From Roseobacter sp. HKCCD6576-2 (GTDB lineage Bacteria > Pseudomonadota > Alphaproteobacteria > Rhodobacterales > Rhodobacteraceae), in contig NZ_WVNW01000003.1 in assembly GCF_013179285.1 (NCBI RefSeq), positions 359,095-423,094 on the forward strand: a stretch of DNA of 64,000 bases, in the 5' to 3' direction. A program made the translations under genes and the position numbers. The notes beneath the pieces are model-generated. The model was given only the letters and a program-made list of their open reading frames with translations, ran no database searches and was not told where the DNA came from. Shown one piece after another: positions 9,144 through 18,506 of this stretch; positions within the stretch are counted from its first letter, which is position 1, and each line of letters opens with the position of its first letter.

Positions 9144-9854
9144 TTGGACGCACTCGCCCAGCCGCGGCAACTCGTGTTGCCCCCTCCCTATACCGCCCAT
9201 TGGCTGCCCGATGGCAGCCCGTTTGAAGATGCACAGCGCCGCGCCGCGGAGGAGGGCGCAGGCACGCTTGTCTGGCAACAGACCGCCGGTGGGAACGGCC
9301 CGGGGCGGTTGGATTTTGCCGTCGTGCTAGAGCCGGACATGCCCCTGGAGGACGCGCGCAAAGCCGTGTTGGTCGGCATGGTTGCCTTGGGTGATGCGTT
9401 GGCGGCCCATGCGCCGCCTGAGCGTGATGTGCGATTTATCTGGCCGACCGGCGTGATCCTTGATGCAGGGCTTTTGGGAGGCATGCGCCTGGCTGTCGCG
9501 CCCGGCGCGGAAGAGGGCACGCCGCCCGATTGGATGGTTTTGGGTGTCGAACTGATCGCGGATCGCGATCACCTTGACCAGGCCGGGGAGAATCCCGGCT
9601 CTGTTTCGCTGAAAGAGGAAGAGTTCACCGACCCTCCGGCGGTTGTTGAAAGCTTTGCCGCGCATCTGATGCTGAATTTCGATCGCTGGATTCATGCTGG
9701 TTTCGATACCATTGCGCCGCATTATGTCGGGCGGTTGACCGATAAGGCTGCGATTAGCGACGCGGGGGAGCGGGTGCTGGACGCGACGGTGGAGTCGATC
9801 GAAAACGGTTTGGCGAAAGCGGATTGGCGCGACGCGGACGGGCCAAAGCTGTGA
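9144..9854 (+). CDS. Biotin/lipoate A/B ligase-family protein (DUF4444-type)
   Basis: A 236-residue protein with an N-terminal fold of the BPL/LplA family (LVWQQTAGGNGPGRLDFAVV) and a short C-terminal domain with DTIAPHYVGRL. The glycine-rich motif GGNGPGR replaces the GRGRxGR signature of active biotin ligases, so ligase activity is doubtful. The start is a TTG, with AAGGCAGG about 8 nt upstream; no in-frame ATG is better placed. It begins the plus-strand fdh accessory series and overlaps the next gene by 4 nt. A role in formate dehydrogenase maturation is inferred from context. Confidence 0.75.
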   Translation: MDALAQPRQLVLPPPYTAHWLPDGSPFEDAQRRAAEEGAGTLVWQQTAGGNGPGRLDFAVVLEPDMPLEDARKAVLVGMVALGDALAAHAPPERDVRFIWPTGVILDAGLLGGMRLAVAPGAEEGTPPDWMVLGVELIADRDHLDQAGENPGSVSLKEEEFTDPPAVVESFAAHLMLNFDRWIHAGFDTIAPHYVGRLTDKAAISDAGERVLDATVESIENGLAKADWRDADGPKL

Positions 9855-10426
9855 CGCGACTGCTGCGGACGATCCGGCTCGACCAATCTGACACGGTGGT
9901 TTTTGCCCAGGCAGCAGAGCCCGGGGAATGGGCGGTGCCGGGCACCTTCCTCTTCGCAGGGCGACCACAAGAGAGCCTGAGCCGTAAGGAACAGATTGCC
10001 TTCCGCTCCGGATTTCTGGGCGTGACAAGTTTCGGCTGGTCGACCCTTGCGGTTGTTACCGAAACGCAAGGCGACGATCAGGATCAGGCGGTATTGGCGC
10101 TGGCCCATCAACTGGTGCACCATTTGGGCGCGCCCGATCTGGACGCCGCCTTGCCCGCCGCGCGGGAGGAAATCGCGCTGGCCAGCGATCTGTGCCGCGG
10201 GCATGATGAGGGCACGCTGATCGCGCTGCACCGGCGGATCGATGAGACCGGCGCGATGCGCGAACAGTTCCGCTCGTTGAAGCCGCGCGAGGAAACGGCG
10301 TTTTCCGCAGGCTACTTGCAGGGTCATGACAAGGCGTTCCATTTCGTCGAGACCGAAGACGACGAAGAAGAGCCCGGGATGCAGATCGATCTGACCGCCT
10401 TCGGCCGCGAGGAGGGGGAGCGATGA
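9851..10426 (+). CDS. DUF6505-type protein of the formate dehydrogenase locus
   Basis: A 191-residue acidic soluble protein with no recognisable catalytic motif. It opens TRLLRTIRLDQSDTVVF and contains GEWAVPGTFLF and EQIAFRSGFLG, which I associate with the DUF6505 family found beside fdh genes. The GTG start at 9851 overlaps the previous stop (GTGA), so the two are probably translationally coupled. It overlaps the next gene by 4 nt. The function is unknown, perhaps in enzyme assembly. Confidence 0.7.
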   Translation: MTRLLRTIRLDQSDTVVFAQAAEPGEWAVPGTFLFAGRPQESLSRKEQIAFRSGFLGVTSFGWSTLAVVTETQGDDQDQAVLALAHQLVHHLGAPDLDAALPAAREEIALASDLCRGHDEGTLIALHRRIDETGAMREQFRSLKPREETAFSAGYLQGHDKAFHFVETEDDEEEPGMQIDLTAFGREEGER

Positions 10427-11436
10427 GAGAGTTCTGGGTCGCATCGGGCCATCATCTAACCCAACGGGGCGCCGACAACCGCCTGCACGTGACCGATGCG
10501 CTGATCCTGGCCTGGCTGGCGCGACCCGAAGTGGTGCCGCCCGAGGAGGCCTGCGCGGCGGAACTGGCGCTCTATGCAAAACTCCAGGCCGCGCCACAGG
10601 CCACCGTGACGCGGGCTGAGATCGACGCCATGGAAGACGAGGACGCGCGCGAGAATTGGACCTTCCTCATCACGATGCGCGACCGGCTCTTGCAGGCGGG
10701 GAGCATCGAGGCCGGCTATCTTGCGCTTTTGCGCGACGGCGTGCGCTTGCCGGTGCTCTTCTACAACCAACTGGTGCAGCTGATCCTCCGCAACGCGCTG
10801 GACGGCTGCGAGGACACCCGTGTCTTGCGCGCCGCCGAACTCTTTTTTCGTCCGCAACGCGCCCATGTGAACGATGACGCCTTGATGCTGGCCGATGATG
10901 AATTGGTCGAAGAGATCGAAGCGGCAAAGGACAGCTCTCCGTTGACGGCAATGCTGGGCAGCGGCGTCGAAGAGCTGGATGTGTTGGGTGATGAGAATGG
11001 TTGGACCTATTGGAGCCGCTCGGATGCACATACGATGGTTTTGCCCTTCGGGTCCGACCCCAAGGCGCGCGCGGCGCTTGGCACGGTGATCGAACGCTTT
11101 GTGATGCATCTTCTGGGGCATGCTGTGGTCGTCACGCCCCTGGTCGATGTGCAGGATGTCGATTTGCGGTGGTTCGTCGGGCTCGATCCGGTGGGAACGG
11201 ATATCGGCAATGCGCTCTGGGATGGGGCGGTGCCGAAGGGTAAGCTTGTGGGGATTTTTGCGCTCAATTTCGTCTCTGAAGAGGCGCTGTTGCCAGCGGC
11301 GGTTGGGCATCCGGTCTATGTTTTGCTTGGGATGGGCGATGACAATGTGATCCGCTGCAAGCCGCAGAACCTTGCGATGGGCCTGCCTCTGGCCCCCGTG
11401 TCGCAGCGCGCGGCCAAAGCATCGGGGAATGTGTAA
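10423..11436 (+). CDS. DUF6352-type protein of the formate dehydrogenase locus
   Basis: A 337-residue soluble protein starting MREFWVASGHHL, with RLHVTDALILAWLARPE characteristic of the DUF6352 family. It has no membrane segments, signal peptide or metal-binding Cys cluster. The ATG overlaps the upstream stop (ATGA) and its own stop overlaps the next start (TAATG). Strict conservation of this gene order next to formate dehydrogenase in Rhodobacteraceae suggests a maturation role, but none is demonstrated here. Confidence 0.75.
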   Translation: MREFWVASGHHLTQRGADNRLHVTDALILAWLARPEVVPPEEACAAELALYAKLQAAPQATVTRAEIDAMEDEDARENWTFLITMRDRLLQAGSIEAGYLALLRDGVRLPVLFYNQLVQLILRNALDGCEDTRVLRAAELFFRPQRAHVNDDALMLADDELVEEIEAAKDSSPLTAMLGSGVEELDVLGDENGWTYWSRSDAHTMVLPFGSDPKARAALGTVIERFVMHLLGHAVVVTPLVDVQDVDLRWFVGLDPVGTDIGNALWDGAVPKGKLVGIFALNFVSEEALLPAAVGHPVYVLLGMGDDNVIRCKPQNLAMGLPLAPVSQRAAKASGNV

Positions 11437-11972
11437 TGCCGCAGGAGGTTTTACGCCTTGGCGTTGTCGCCGCGTCGCACCCGCCGGTCACCCGTTGGTC
11501 GGAGCGGGTCTTGCGCCCAGTTGCGGTGATGACTGATCTGCCAGGGTTGGACGCGGGCGTATTGATGAGTGATCGCGACGGGGTTCAGACCGTGTATTTG
11601 GGCGATCATGGACTCGTGCTACATTCGGGTGAGACCCGGCACTATATCGACAACCTGACCGCCAAACAGCCGTCTGTTTGGGTCGCGCTGGACGAGGGGC
11701 GGGTTTCGGTCGTGACGGTTGACCCGTATGAGGGTGAGGCACTGGCCAGCGATCCGGAGCGGGTTGTCGAAGCGGTACCGATGCCTCCGTTGCTGGGGTC
11801 CCGGCTTGATGCGTTCATCCAAGCGCATCACGTCGAAGAGGTGTTTTACAAGCGTAAGCGGGTGCCCGCGACATCGGCAGATGATCCGCGGGCACCGCGA
11901 ATCCTGCAACCGGATGCCAAATGGGTAAAGACGCGCGGACGGTCTGGGCGCGGGCCGGGTAGAAAGGGCTAA
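11436..11972 (+). CDS. DUF3305 family protein
   Basis: A 178-residue protein. Its N-terminal part (LGVVAASHPPVTRWSERVLRP) and later segment HYIDNLTAKQPSVWVAL fit the DUF3305 family, which regularly accompanies DUF3306 and fdh genes. The C-terminal tail is basic and disordered (KTRGRSGRGPGRKG). It overlaps the DUF6352 gene by 1 nt and lies 4 nt before the DUF3306 gene. The function is unknown. Confidence 0.8.
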   Translation: MPQEVLRLGVVAASHPPVTRWSERVLRPVAVMTDLPGLDAGVLMSDRDGVQTVYLGDHGLVLHSGETRHYIDNLTAKQPSVWVALDEGRVSVVTVDPYEGEALASDPERVVEAVPMPPLLGSRLDAFIQAHHVEEVFYKRKRVPATSADDPRAPRILQPDAKWVKTRGRSGRGPGRKG

Positions 11973-11976
11973 GACA

Positions 11977-12720
11977 ATGGCCGAGGATGAGAAGCGCCGG
12001 GATGAAGAAGGTTTCCTGACCGCTTGGTCACGCCGCAAGCGCGCGGCGGCACGGGCAGAAGCCGCCACCGCGACCGAGGCGGAGGAGGCTGCTGCCGAAG
12101 CCGAGGCCGTCGCGGATGTGGAGCCAGGCCCGCTCCCGGATGATGAGCCGGAGCTTGACGCCGACGAACTCGCCGCCCTGCCATCCATCGATGAGATCAG
12201 TGCCAAGACCGATCTTCAGCCCTTCATGAAGCGCGGCGTCCCGGAAGCGTTGCGCAAAGCCGCGATGCGCAAGGTCTGGCTCAGCAACAGTCTGATCCGC
12301 GACCATGACGATCCCGCCGTCGATTACGCCTGGGATTGGAATGCGCCTGAAGGTGTGCCCGGCGCCGGTGGTGCGTTGAACAAAGATGGGGTCTCCAAAA
12401 TGGTTGATGATCTGATCAACCGTGATCGCCCGAAAGTCGACGCCGAAGACAAGGAGGGCGATAAAGCGGAAGTGGCTGAAACCACCTCAGATACCGATGA
12501 AGCAGCGATGTCGGATGGCGTGCCCACGGATGAGCAGATCGCAGCCCAATCGGATGCCCCATCTCCCCTGCCGACCGAGTCCGTGCGCCGGGCTGGGCAC
12601 CCCGCGCCACGTCAGGAATCGAGGGAGACTCGCGTGGATGAGTCGTCATCGGATGGGTTGCAATCTGGGTCGGTGGAGGAGGCCGCGCCGCGCCGACACG
12701 GTAGCGCGGTGCCTGAATAA
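11977..12720 (+). CDS. DUF3306 family protein
   Basis: A 247-residue protein with the DUF3306 core at about residues 60-125 (LPSIDEISAKTDLQPFM, RKAAMRKVWLSNSLIRDHDDP). This is preceded by a highly charged Ala/Glu-rich segment, and a long polar tail follows that looks disordered. It sits directly after DUF3305, its usual partner. The last about 100 residues are low-complexity and rich in charged residues and Ser/Pro. The function is unknown; association with formate dehydrogenase is inferred from synteny. Confidence 0.8.
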   Translation: MAEDEKRRDEEGFLTAWSRRKRAAARAEAATATEAEEAAAEAEAVADVEPGPLPDDEPELDADELAALPSIDEISAKTDLQPFMKRGVPEALRKAAMRKVWLSNSLIRDHDDPAVDYAWDWNAPEGVPGAGGALNKDGVSKMVDDLINRDRPKVDAEDKEGDKAEVAETTSDTDEAAMSDGVPTDEQIAAQSDAPSPLPTESVRRAGHPAPRQESRETRVDESSSDGLQSGSVEEAAPRRHGSAVPE

Positions 12721-12946
12721 TTCGTTCGAGTTCGCACAAAAGTCCGCATTTGATAGGTTTTTATAGGCCAAACTCATAGGTCTTTGCATTTCTTAATTTT
12801 TCCGTCGCATCCCCAAATCAAATTGCCTAACGTAAGCCTGTTGTGAGGCGTGGCGTTTGTCGGATTCCCTGAACGGCCGACTGGCGCTTTAGTTGCAGAT
12901 GAAGTAATTAGTATAAAAGAACCCATCTTTGGAGCGGGAGGCTTCG
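12721..12946 (+). promoter_or_regulatory. AT-richer upstream region of the torD-fdh genes
   Basis: This 226-nt gap is visibly AT-richer than the flanking genes and separates the accessory genes from the structural fdh genes. TATAAA at 12912-12917 could be a -10 element; with TTTAGT at 12888 as a poor -35 the spacing is 18 nt. GGGAGG at 12936-12941 is the ribosome-binding site of the next gene. No regulator site was recognised. Confidence 0.3.
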
Positions 12947-13606
12947 TTGACTGGCGTAAGCAAGGGTGAAACCAAGCTAGCGATCGATAATCAGAGCGAA
13001 CAAAGGGCCCAACACTGGGGCCTGTTGGCGTCTGTTCTTGTTGCTCCGCCATCGGCGGACATGCTTTCCGCTGTCGCAAGTCTGACGGGTGATGACACCG
13101 CCTTGGGTCAAGCTTACCAACGGTTGGCCAGCGCGGCTGAGGTTGCCGATGCGGCCGCGGTTGAGCGCGAGTTTTTCGAGCTTTTTGTGGGTGTAGGCCG
13201 GGGCGAGCTTCTGCCCTACGCCTCCTTCTATCTGACCGGGTTTCTGAACGAACGGCCGCTCGCCGATCTACGCCGTGATCTGGCGGTGATGGGCATTGAA
13301 CGCGCCAAGGATCGTCACGAGCCCGAAGATCACATCGCAAGTCTGTCTGAGATCATGGCGGGTTTGGCCTCGGGTGAATTCAGCGCCGATGCGCTTGGCT
13401 GTGGCGCGGCTGGCGAGGCCGGGTTCTTCGCCCGGCATTTGGAGCCATGGGCACCGCAGTTCTTTGACGATCTCGCTGTTGCACCAAGTGCGGATTTCTT
13501 CCGCCATGTCGCAGAGATCGGCAGCCTGTTCACCGATATCGAAATCCGTGCCTTCGAACTGGCGCGCAAGCAGGACGGGACCGCTTCGGCGGTGACCGCC
13601 CATTAA
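12947..13606 (+). CDS. TorD-family molybdo/tungstoenzyme chaperone
   Basis: A 219-residue all-helical protein of the TorD/DmsD type with the signatures EREFFELFVGVGRGELLPYASFY and HEPEDHIASLSEIM; the latter, ExPDHI-like, is the family hallmark. These chaperones bind the Tat signal of the molybdopterin subunit and aid cofactor insertion in the cytoplasm. The start is uncertain. TTG at 12947 is chosen because GGGAGG ends 5 nt upstream; another in-frame TTG lies at 12929. It is followed by the Tat-signal miniprotein and the catalytic subunit. Confidence 0.85.
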   Translation: MTGVSKGETKLAIDNQSEQRAQHWGLLASVLVAPPSADMLSAVASLTGDDTALGQAYQRLASAAEVADAAAVEREFFELFVGVGRGELLPYASFYLTGFLNERPLADLRRDLAVMGIERAKDRHEPEDHIASLSEIMAGLASGEFSADALGCGAAGEAGFFARHLEPWAPQFFDDLAVAPSADFFRHVAEIGSLFTDIEIRAFELARKQDGTASAVTAH

Positions 13607-13668
13607 CGTAACAAACGCAATCTTCGGCGGGCGCATCTTCGCAGCGCCCGCTCATAAGGGAGGTCTCA

Positions 13669-13878
13669 ATGGTCGAGAAGAAGGCGAAACCTGAAGGAAT
13701 AAGCCGCCGAGGCTTTGTTGGCGCAATGGCTGGTGTATCCGTCGGCGCCGTTGCGGCCGGTTCGGCCCGCCCGGCCTTTGCTGAGGAAGTCGGGGATGAG
13801 CGCACCAAGCAGCGCTATCAGGAAAGCGACCATGTGCTCGCCTTCTACCGCACCAACCGCTACTATGAGGGACGCTGA
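13669..13878 (+). CDS. Tat-signal miniprotein of formate dehydrogenase
   Basis: A 69-residue protein whose N-terminus is a twin-arginine signal: SRRGFVGAMAGVSVGAVAAG followed by ARPAFA, a signal-peptidase site. The mature part is only about 35 residues and ends YQESDHVLAFYRTNRYYEGR. A strong AAGGGAGG precedes the ATG. It lies 2 nt before the catalytic-subunit gene and is regularly found there in this group. It may be a small structural subunit or assembly factor exported with the enzyme. Confidence 0.8.
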   Translation: MVEKKAKPEGISRRGFVGAMAGVSVGAVAAGSARPAFAEEVGDERTKQRYQESDHVLAFYRTNRYYEGR

Positions 13879-13880
13879 AC

Positions 13881-16844
13881 ATGCTGGTCAAACGTAGATC
13901 CGCCACCGCGGCCCGCCCGGGCCTTCAATCCTTTTCTCAATCCGTGGCTGCACGCCCTGTCGACCGCCGGTCCTTCCTGCGGGGCTCGGGCCTGGCCGTC
14001 GGTGGCCTGGCCGCCGTCAGCGCCATCGGTGCTGGCACGATGCGCCGCGCCGAAGCTGGCCCGACCGATTTCAGCCAGCCGATTGAGGTTCGCACCAACA
14101 TCTGTACGCACTGTTCGGTGGGCTGCACGGTGAAGGCCGAAGTCCAAGAGGGCGTTTGGGTCGGTCAGGAACCCGCCTGGAAAAGCCCGATCAACCGCGG
14201 CACCCACTGCGCCAAAGGCGCGTCGGTGCGTGAGCTGGTCCATGGGGATCGCCGCTTGAAATACCCGATGAAGAAAGAGAACGGCGAATGGGTCCGGATC
14301 TCTTGGGAGCAGGCGATCGACGAGGTCGGTGAGAAGATGCTGGAAGTGCGCGAGCGCAGCGGCGCCGATGCCGCCTATCTGCTCGGCTCGGCCAAGTTCT
14401 CAAACGAAGGCGCTTATCTGTTCCGCAAATTCGCGGCCTTCTGGGGCACCAACAATGTCGACCACCAGGCGCGGATTTGTCACTCGACCACGGTTGCAGG
14501 TGTTGCCAACACCTGGGGCTACGGCGCGATGACGAACTCTTACAACGACATCCGCAACTCCAAGACCATCGTCTTCATGGGCTCGAATGCGGCCGAAGCG
14601 CACCCCGTTTCGCTGCAGCACATCCTGACCGGTAAGGAAACCAACCGCGCCAATGTGATCGTGCTCGACCCGCGCTTCACACGGACCGCGGCCCACGCCA
14701 CCGATTACATCCGGATGCGTCCCGGCACCGATATCGCTGTGATCTGGGGCATCATGTGGCACATCTTCGAGAATGGCTGGGAAGATACCGAGTTCATCGA
14801 CCAGCGTGTTTGGGGGATGGAGCAGATTCGCGAAGCCGTACAGGCCTATCCGCCGGAAGAGGTGGAGCGCATTACCGGCATCCCGGGCGCGACGCTGGAA
14901 CGTGTGGCGCAGACCTTTGCGACGCAGCGCCCGTCGACCTTCATCTGGTGCATGGGCGGCACGCAGCACACCGTGGGCACCGCCAACGTGCGGACCTATT
15001 GCAACCTGCTGCTAGCCACCGGCAATGTTGGCAACATGGGCAATGGCGCGAACATCTTCCGCGGTCACTGCAACGTGCAGGGTGCCACGGATTTCGGCCT
15101 CGATATCGGGTCGCTGCCTTGCTACTACGGCCTGTCCGAGGGCGGTTGGCGGCACTGGTCCCGCGTTTGGGATGTGCCGTATGAGTCGCTCCGGGCTCGG
15201 TTCGACGCCGTGCCGGCCAAAGGTGGTCGCGATGCACGGACGGCGCAGGAGAACATGAGCGTTCCTGGCATTCCATCGACCCGTTGGTTCGATGCGGCAA
15301 CGCTGGATTCCGAAGAAGTCGATCAGCGTGACAATGTCAAAGCGATGATCGTGTTCGGCCATGGCGGTAACACGGTGCCCAGGATGGGTGCCTCGAAAGT
15401 TGGGATGGACGCGCTTGACCTGCTGGTCGTGGCCGACCCGCACCCGACGACGTTTGCCGCGCTGCACGACCGGACCGACAACACCTACCTGCTGCCGATT
15501 TCGACCCAGTTCGAATGTGATGGCAGCCGGACCGCCTCGAACCGCTCGGTTCAATGGGGTGAGAAAGTTGTCGAGCCGATCTTCGAGAGCGACAATGACT
15601 ACGCCGTAATCTATCGCCTGGCCGAGCGTCTCGGTTTTGCCGATGAGATGTTCAAGAACTACGAGATGGTTCAGGGCAAGTTCTCGATGGAGCCGACGGC
15701 GGAATCGATCCTTGAAGAGATCAACCGTGGTGGTTGGTCGACCGGCTATACCGGTCAGTCGCCGGAGCGCCTAAAGGCGCATATGGCGAACCAGGATCAG
15801 TTCGACCTGGTCACACTGCGCGCCTTTGACGATGCGCCGGAAGAGGTCGCGGGCGACTATTACGGCCTTCCCTGGCCCTGCTGGGGCACGCCCGAGATGC
15901 GCCATCCCGGAACGCATATCCTCTATAACCCGAATATTCCGGTTGCAGAGGGCGGCGGCGGCTTCCGTCCGCGCTTCGGTCTCGAACGCGACGGTCAGAC
16001 GCTCCTGGCCGAGGGCAGCTACCCGCCTGGATCGGATATCGAGGATGGCTACCCGCAGTTCACCTATGGCGTGCTGCAAAGCCTTGGCTGGGATAGTGAG
16101 TTGACCCCGGACGAGTTGGCGACGATCCAGCGTATCGGTGGCAATGATCCCGAACGGATGGCTTCGGTCAGTTGGTCGCTCGACCTCTCTGGCGGTATCC
16201 AGCGTGTCGCGATCGCCCATGGCTGTGTGCCCTTCGGCAACGGCAAGGCCCGCGCCGTGGCGTGGAACTTGCCCGACCCGATCCCGGTCCACCGCGAGCC
16301 GATCTACAGCCCGCGCCCCGATCTGGTCGCCGACTACCCGACCCGCGACGATGGGCGTCAGTTCCGCGTGCCGAATATCGGCCACACGATCCAGGCGTCC
16401 GCCGTGGATCGCGACGTTGCCAGCGATTTCCCCATCGTGCTCACCTCGGGCCGACTTGTGGAATACGAAGGTGGCGGCGAAGAAACCCGCTCCAACCCGT
16501 GGTTGGCCGAGCTGCAGCAGGACATGTTCGTCGAGGTCAACCCGGCGGATGCGGAAAGCCGCGGTATCGTCGATGGCGGTTGGGTCTGGGTTAAAGGCCC
16601 GGAGATGGACAGCCGCGCCCGCGTCAAAGCGCTCGTCACCGAGCGTGTGGCACCCGGCGTTGCCTTTATGCCGTTCCACTTCGCAGGCTGGTTCCAGGGC
16701 GAAGATCAGCGCGCCAAATACCCCGAAGGCACCGACCCGGTGGTTCTGGGTGAAAGCGTCAACACTGTAACCACCTACGGCTACGACCCGGTGACCGGTA
16801 TGCACGAAGGCAAAGTGACCCTTTGCCAGATCGAGACCGCGTAA
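13881..16844 (+). CDS. fdhA: Formate dehydrogenase, catalytic alpha subunit (Cys type)
   Basis: A 987-residue bis-MGD oxidoreductase that converts formate to CO2. It has an N-terminal Tat motif (DRRSFLRGSGLAVGGL), so the enzyme is periplasmic or membrane-attached. The [4Fe-4S] ligands are Cys75, Cys78, Cys82 and Cys110. The active-site residue is Cys200 in ARICHSTTVAG, encoded TGT at 14478-14480, where Sec is found in E. coli FdnG. The molybdopterin-dinucleotide-binding domain occupies the last about 130 residues (IVLTSGRLVEYEGGG). The beta subunit follows after 15 nt. The metal may be tungsten, given the adjacent tup transporter. Confidence 0.95.
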   Translation: MLVKRRSATAARPGLQSFSQSVAARPVDRRSFLRGSGLAVGGLAAVSAIGAGTMRRAEAGPTDFSQPIEVRTNICTHCSVGCTVKAEVQEGVWVGQEPAWKSPINRGTHCAKGASVRELVHGDRRLKYPMKKENGEWVRISWEQAIDEVGEKMLEVRERSGADAAYLLGSAKFSNEGAYLFRKFAAFWGTNNVDHQARICHSTTVAGVANTWGYGAMTNSYNDIRNSKTIVFMGSNAAEAHPVSLQHILTGKETNRANVIVLDPRFTRTAAHATDYIRMRPGTDIAVIWGIMWHIFENGWEDTEFIDQRVWGMEQIREAVQAYPPEEVERITGIPGATLERVAQTFATQRPSTFIWCMGGTQHTVGTANVRTYCNLLLATGNVGNMGNGANIFRGHCNVQGATDFGLDIGSLPCYYGLSEGGWRHWSRVWDVPYESLRARFDAVPAKGGRDARTAQENMSVPGIPSTRWFDAATLDSEEVDQRDNVKAMIVFGHGGNTVPRMGASKVGMDALDLLVVADPHPTTFAALHDRTDNTYLLPISTQFECDGSRTASNRSVQWGEKVVEPIFESDNDYAVIYRLAERLGFADEMFKNYEMVQGKFSMEPTAESILEEINRGGWSTGYTGQSPERLKAHMANQDQFDLVTLRAFDDAPEEVAGDYYGLPWPCWGTPEMRHPGTHILYNPNIPVAEGGGGFRPRFGLERDGQTLLAEGSYPPGSDIEDGYPQFTYGVLQSLGWDSELTPDELATIQRIGGNDPERMASVSWSLDLSGGIQRVAIAHGCVPFGNGKARAVAWNLPDPIPVHREPIYSPRPDLVADYPTRDDGRQFRVPNIGHTIQASAVDRDVASDFPIVLTSGRLVEYEGGGEETRSNPWLAELQQDMFVEVNPADAESRGIVDGGWVWVKGPEMDSRARVKALVTERVAPGVAFMPFHFAGWFQGEDQRAKYPEGTDPVVLGESVNTVTTYGYDPVTGMHEGKVTLCQIETA

Positions 16845-16859
16845 GAGAGGAATAGAACA

Positions 16860-17456
16860 ATGCCAAGAATGAAGTTTCTTTGCGACGCGGACCGCTGCAT
16901 CGAATGCAACGCCTGTGTCACCGCGTGTAAGAACGAGCACGAGGTGCCCTGGGGCATCAACCGGCGCCGCGTGGTCACCATCAATGACGGCCTGCCGGGC
17001 GAACGCTCGGTCTCGATGGCCTGCATGCACTGCACCGACGCGCCCTGCGCGGCGGTGTGCCCGGTGGATTGCTTCTACACCACGGATGACGCGGTGGTGC
17101 TGCACTCCAAGGACACCTGCATCGGCTGCGGCTATTGCTTCTACGCCTGCCCGTTCGGCGCACCGCAATACCCGCGAGTCGGCAATTTCGGCACGCGCGG
17201 CAAGATGGACAAATGCACCTATTGTGCCGGTGGCCCGGAAGCCGACATGACCGAAGCGGAATACGTCAAATACGGCGCAAACCGTCTTGCGGAAGGCAAA
17301 CTGCCGCTCTGCGCCGAGATGTGTTCCACCAAGGCGCTTCTGGCCGGTGATGGCGACATCATCGCCGACATCTATCGCGAACGTGTCGTGACGCGAGGGT
17401 ATGGCTCCGGTGCCTGGGGCTGGCGCAGCGCCTATGGCGAAACCGTATCTGTCTAA
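16860..17456 (+). CDS. fdh3B: Formate dehydrogenase iron-sulfur beta subunit
   Basis: A 198-residue electron-transfer subunit with four 4Fe-4S motifs: CIECNACVTAC, CMHCTDAPCAAVCP, CIGCGYCFYACP and CTYC paired with the later CAEMC. It has no signal peptide and presumably rides out with the Tat-exported alpha subunit. It carries electrons from the alpha subunit to the cytochrome b gamma subunit. AGAGAGGAA lies before the ATG. The gene ends 13 nt before the gamma-subunit start. Confidence 0.95.
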   Translation: MPRMKFLCDADRCIECNACVTACKNEHEVPWGINRRRVVTINDGLPGERSVSMACMHCTDAPCAAVCPVDCFYTTDDAVVLHSKDTCIGCGYCFYACPFGAPQYPRVGNFGTRGKMDKCTYCAGGPEADMTEAEYVKYGANRLAEGKLPLCAEMCSTKALLAGDGDIIADIYRERVVTRGYGSGAWGWRSAYGETVSV

Positions 17457-17469
17457 GGGGGGTAGACAT

Positions 17470-18498
17470 ATGACCATTCATACCAAGATGGCCCGCCTTG
17501 TTGCGGTCCTAGCTCTCGGGCTCTTTGCCCTGTTTGCGCAGCCGCAGGCGGCGCAGGCTCAGGACATCGTCAACCCGACGGCGCAATCGGTGACTGAAGA
17601 CGCGCTTCTTGGAGCGCTCAGCGGTGATGCGCAGGTGCAAGGCCGGGTCACGATCCCGGATGATCTGTCGTCCGGGCTGATCAAACCCGGCAACCGGAAC
17701 TGGGCGGATACCCATGGCGGTCCAGTGCGCACCACGACCTTGATTGCCGTCGTGGGCATGCTCGCTGTGCTGGTGGCGTTCTACCTGATCCGCGGCAAGA
17801 TCCGGATCGATTCCGGTCCGTCGAGTGAGCGCATTTTGCGTTTCACCTCGATGGAACGTTTTGCCCATTGGCTGATGGCCGTGTCGTTCATCGTGCTGGC
17901 GATCACTGGTCTGAACCTGGTGTTCGGGCGGGCAGTAATCCTGCCGCTCTTTGGCGAAGGCGTGTTTGGCACGCTATCGGCCTGGGGCAAGGTTGCCCAT
18001 AACTACATGGGCTTTGCCTTCATGCTCGGCCTGCTTCTGTCGTTCCTTTATTGGGTCGTGCACAACATCCCAGACAAGGTTGACCTTAAATGGCTCAGCC
18101 AGGGTGGTGGTCTTTTTGTGAAAGGCGTTCACCCGCCGGCCAAGAAGTTCAACGCTGGTCAGAAGGGCATCTTCTGGTCCGTGACCATCGGTGGCGCGGC
18201 GCTGTCCTTTACCGGCGTGATGCTGCTTTTCCCCGAGATGGCTGGTGGTGAGGCCGGCTGGCAACTCTATCAGGTGATCCACGGCATCGTTGCCGCGGTC
18301 CTGACCGCGATTGTCATCGCGCATATCTATATCGGTTCTGTCGGTATGGAGGGTGCTTACGATGCGATGGGCTCTGGCGAGGTTGATCTCAACTGGGCGA
18401 AAGAACACCATTCCCTCTGGGTGGATGAGGTTCAAAGCAAACAATCCCAAGACGGCGGCGAAGCGGGGTCACGCCCCGCCACGCAGCCTGCCGAGTGA
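17470..18498 (+). CDS. fdhC: Formate dehydrogenase cytochrome b gamma subunit
   Basis: A 342-residue membrane subunit. An N-terminal signal-like segment (LVAVLALGLFALFA, then QAAQAQ) is followed by one membrane segment near residue 85 and four in the cytochrome b561-like domain (residues about 120-310). His ligands lie in SMERFAHWLMA and VAHNYMGF. It takes electrons from the beta subunit to quinone. The ATG at 17470 has AAGGGGGG upstream. An earlier in-frame ATG at 17401 lies within the beta gene and was rejected. The tail is long and polar. Confidence 0.92.
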   Translation: MTIHTKMARLVAVLALGLFALFAQPQAAQAQDIVNPTAQSVTEDALLGALSGDAQVQGRVTIPDDLSSGLIKPGNRNWADTHGGPVRTTTLIAVVGMLAVLVAFYLIRGKIRIDSGPSSERILRFTSMERFAHWLMAVSFIVLAITGLNLVFGRAVILPLFGEGVFGTLSAWGKVAHNYMGFAFMLGLLLSFLYWVVHNIPDKVDLKWLSQGGGLFVKGVHPPAKKFNAGQKGIFWSVTIGGAALSFTGVMLLFPEMAGGEAGWQLYQVIHGIVAAVLTAIVIAHIYIGSVGMEGAYDAMGSGEVDLNWAKEHHSLWVDEVQSKQSQDGGEAGSRPATQPAE

Positions 18499-18506
18499 CT
18501 GATCCC

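Noticed and set aside
14478..14480. A selenocysteine codon at the formate dehydrogenase active site
   Set aside because: The codon is TGT (Cys), so no UGA recoding or SECIS element is needed.
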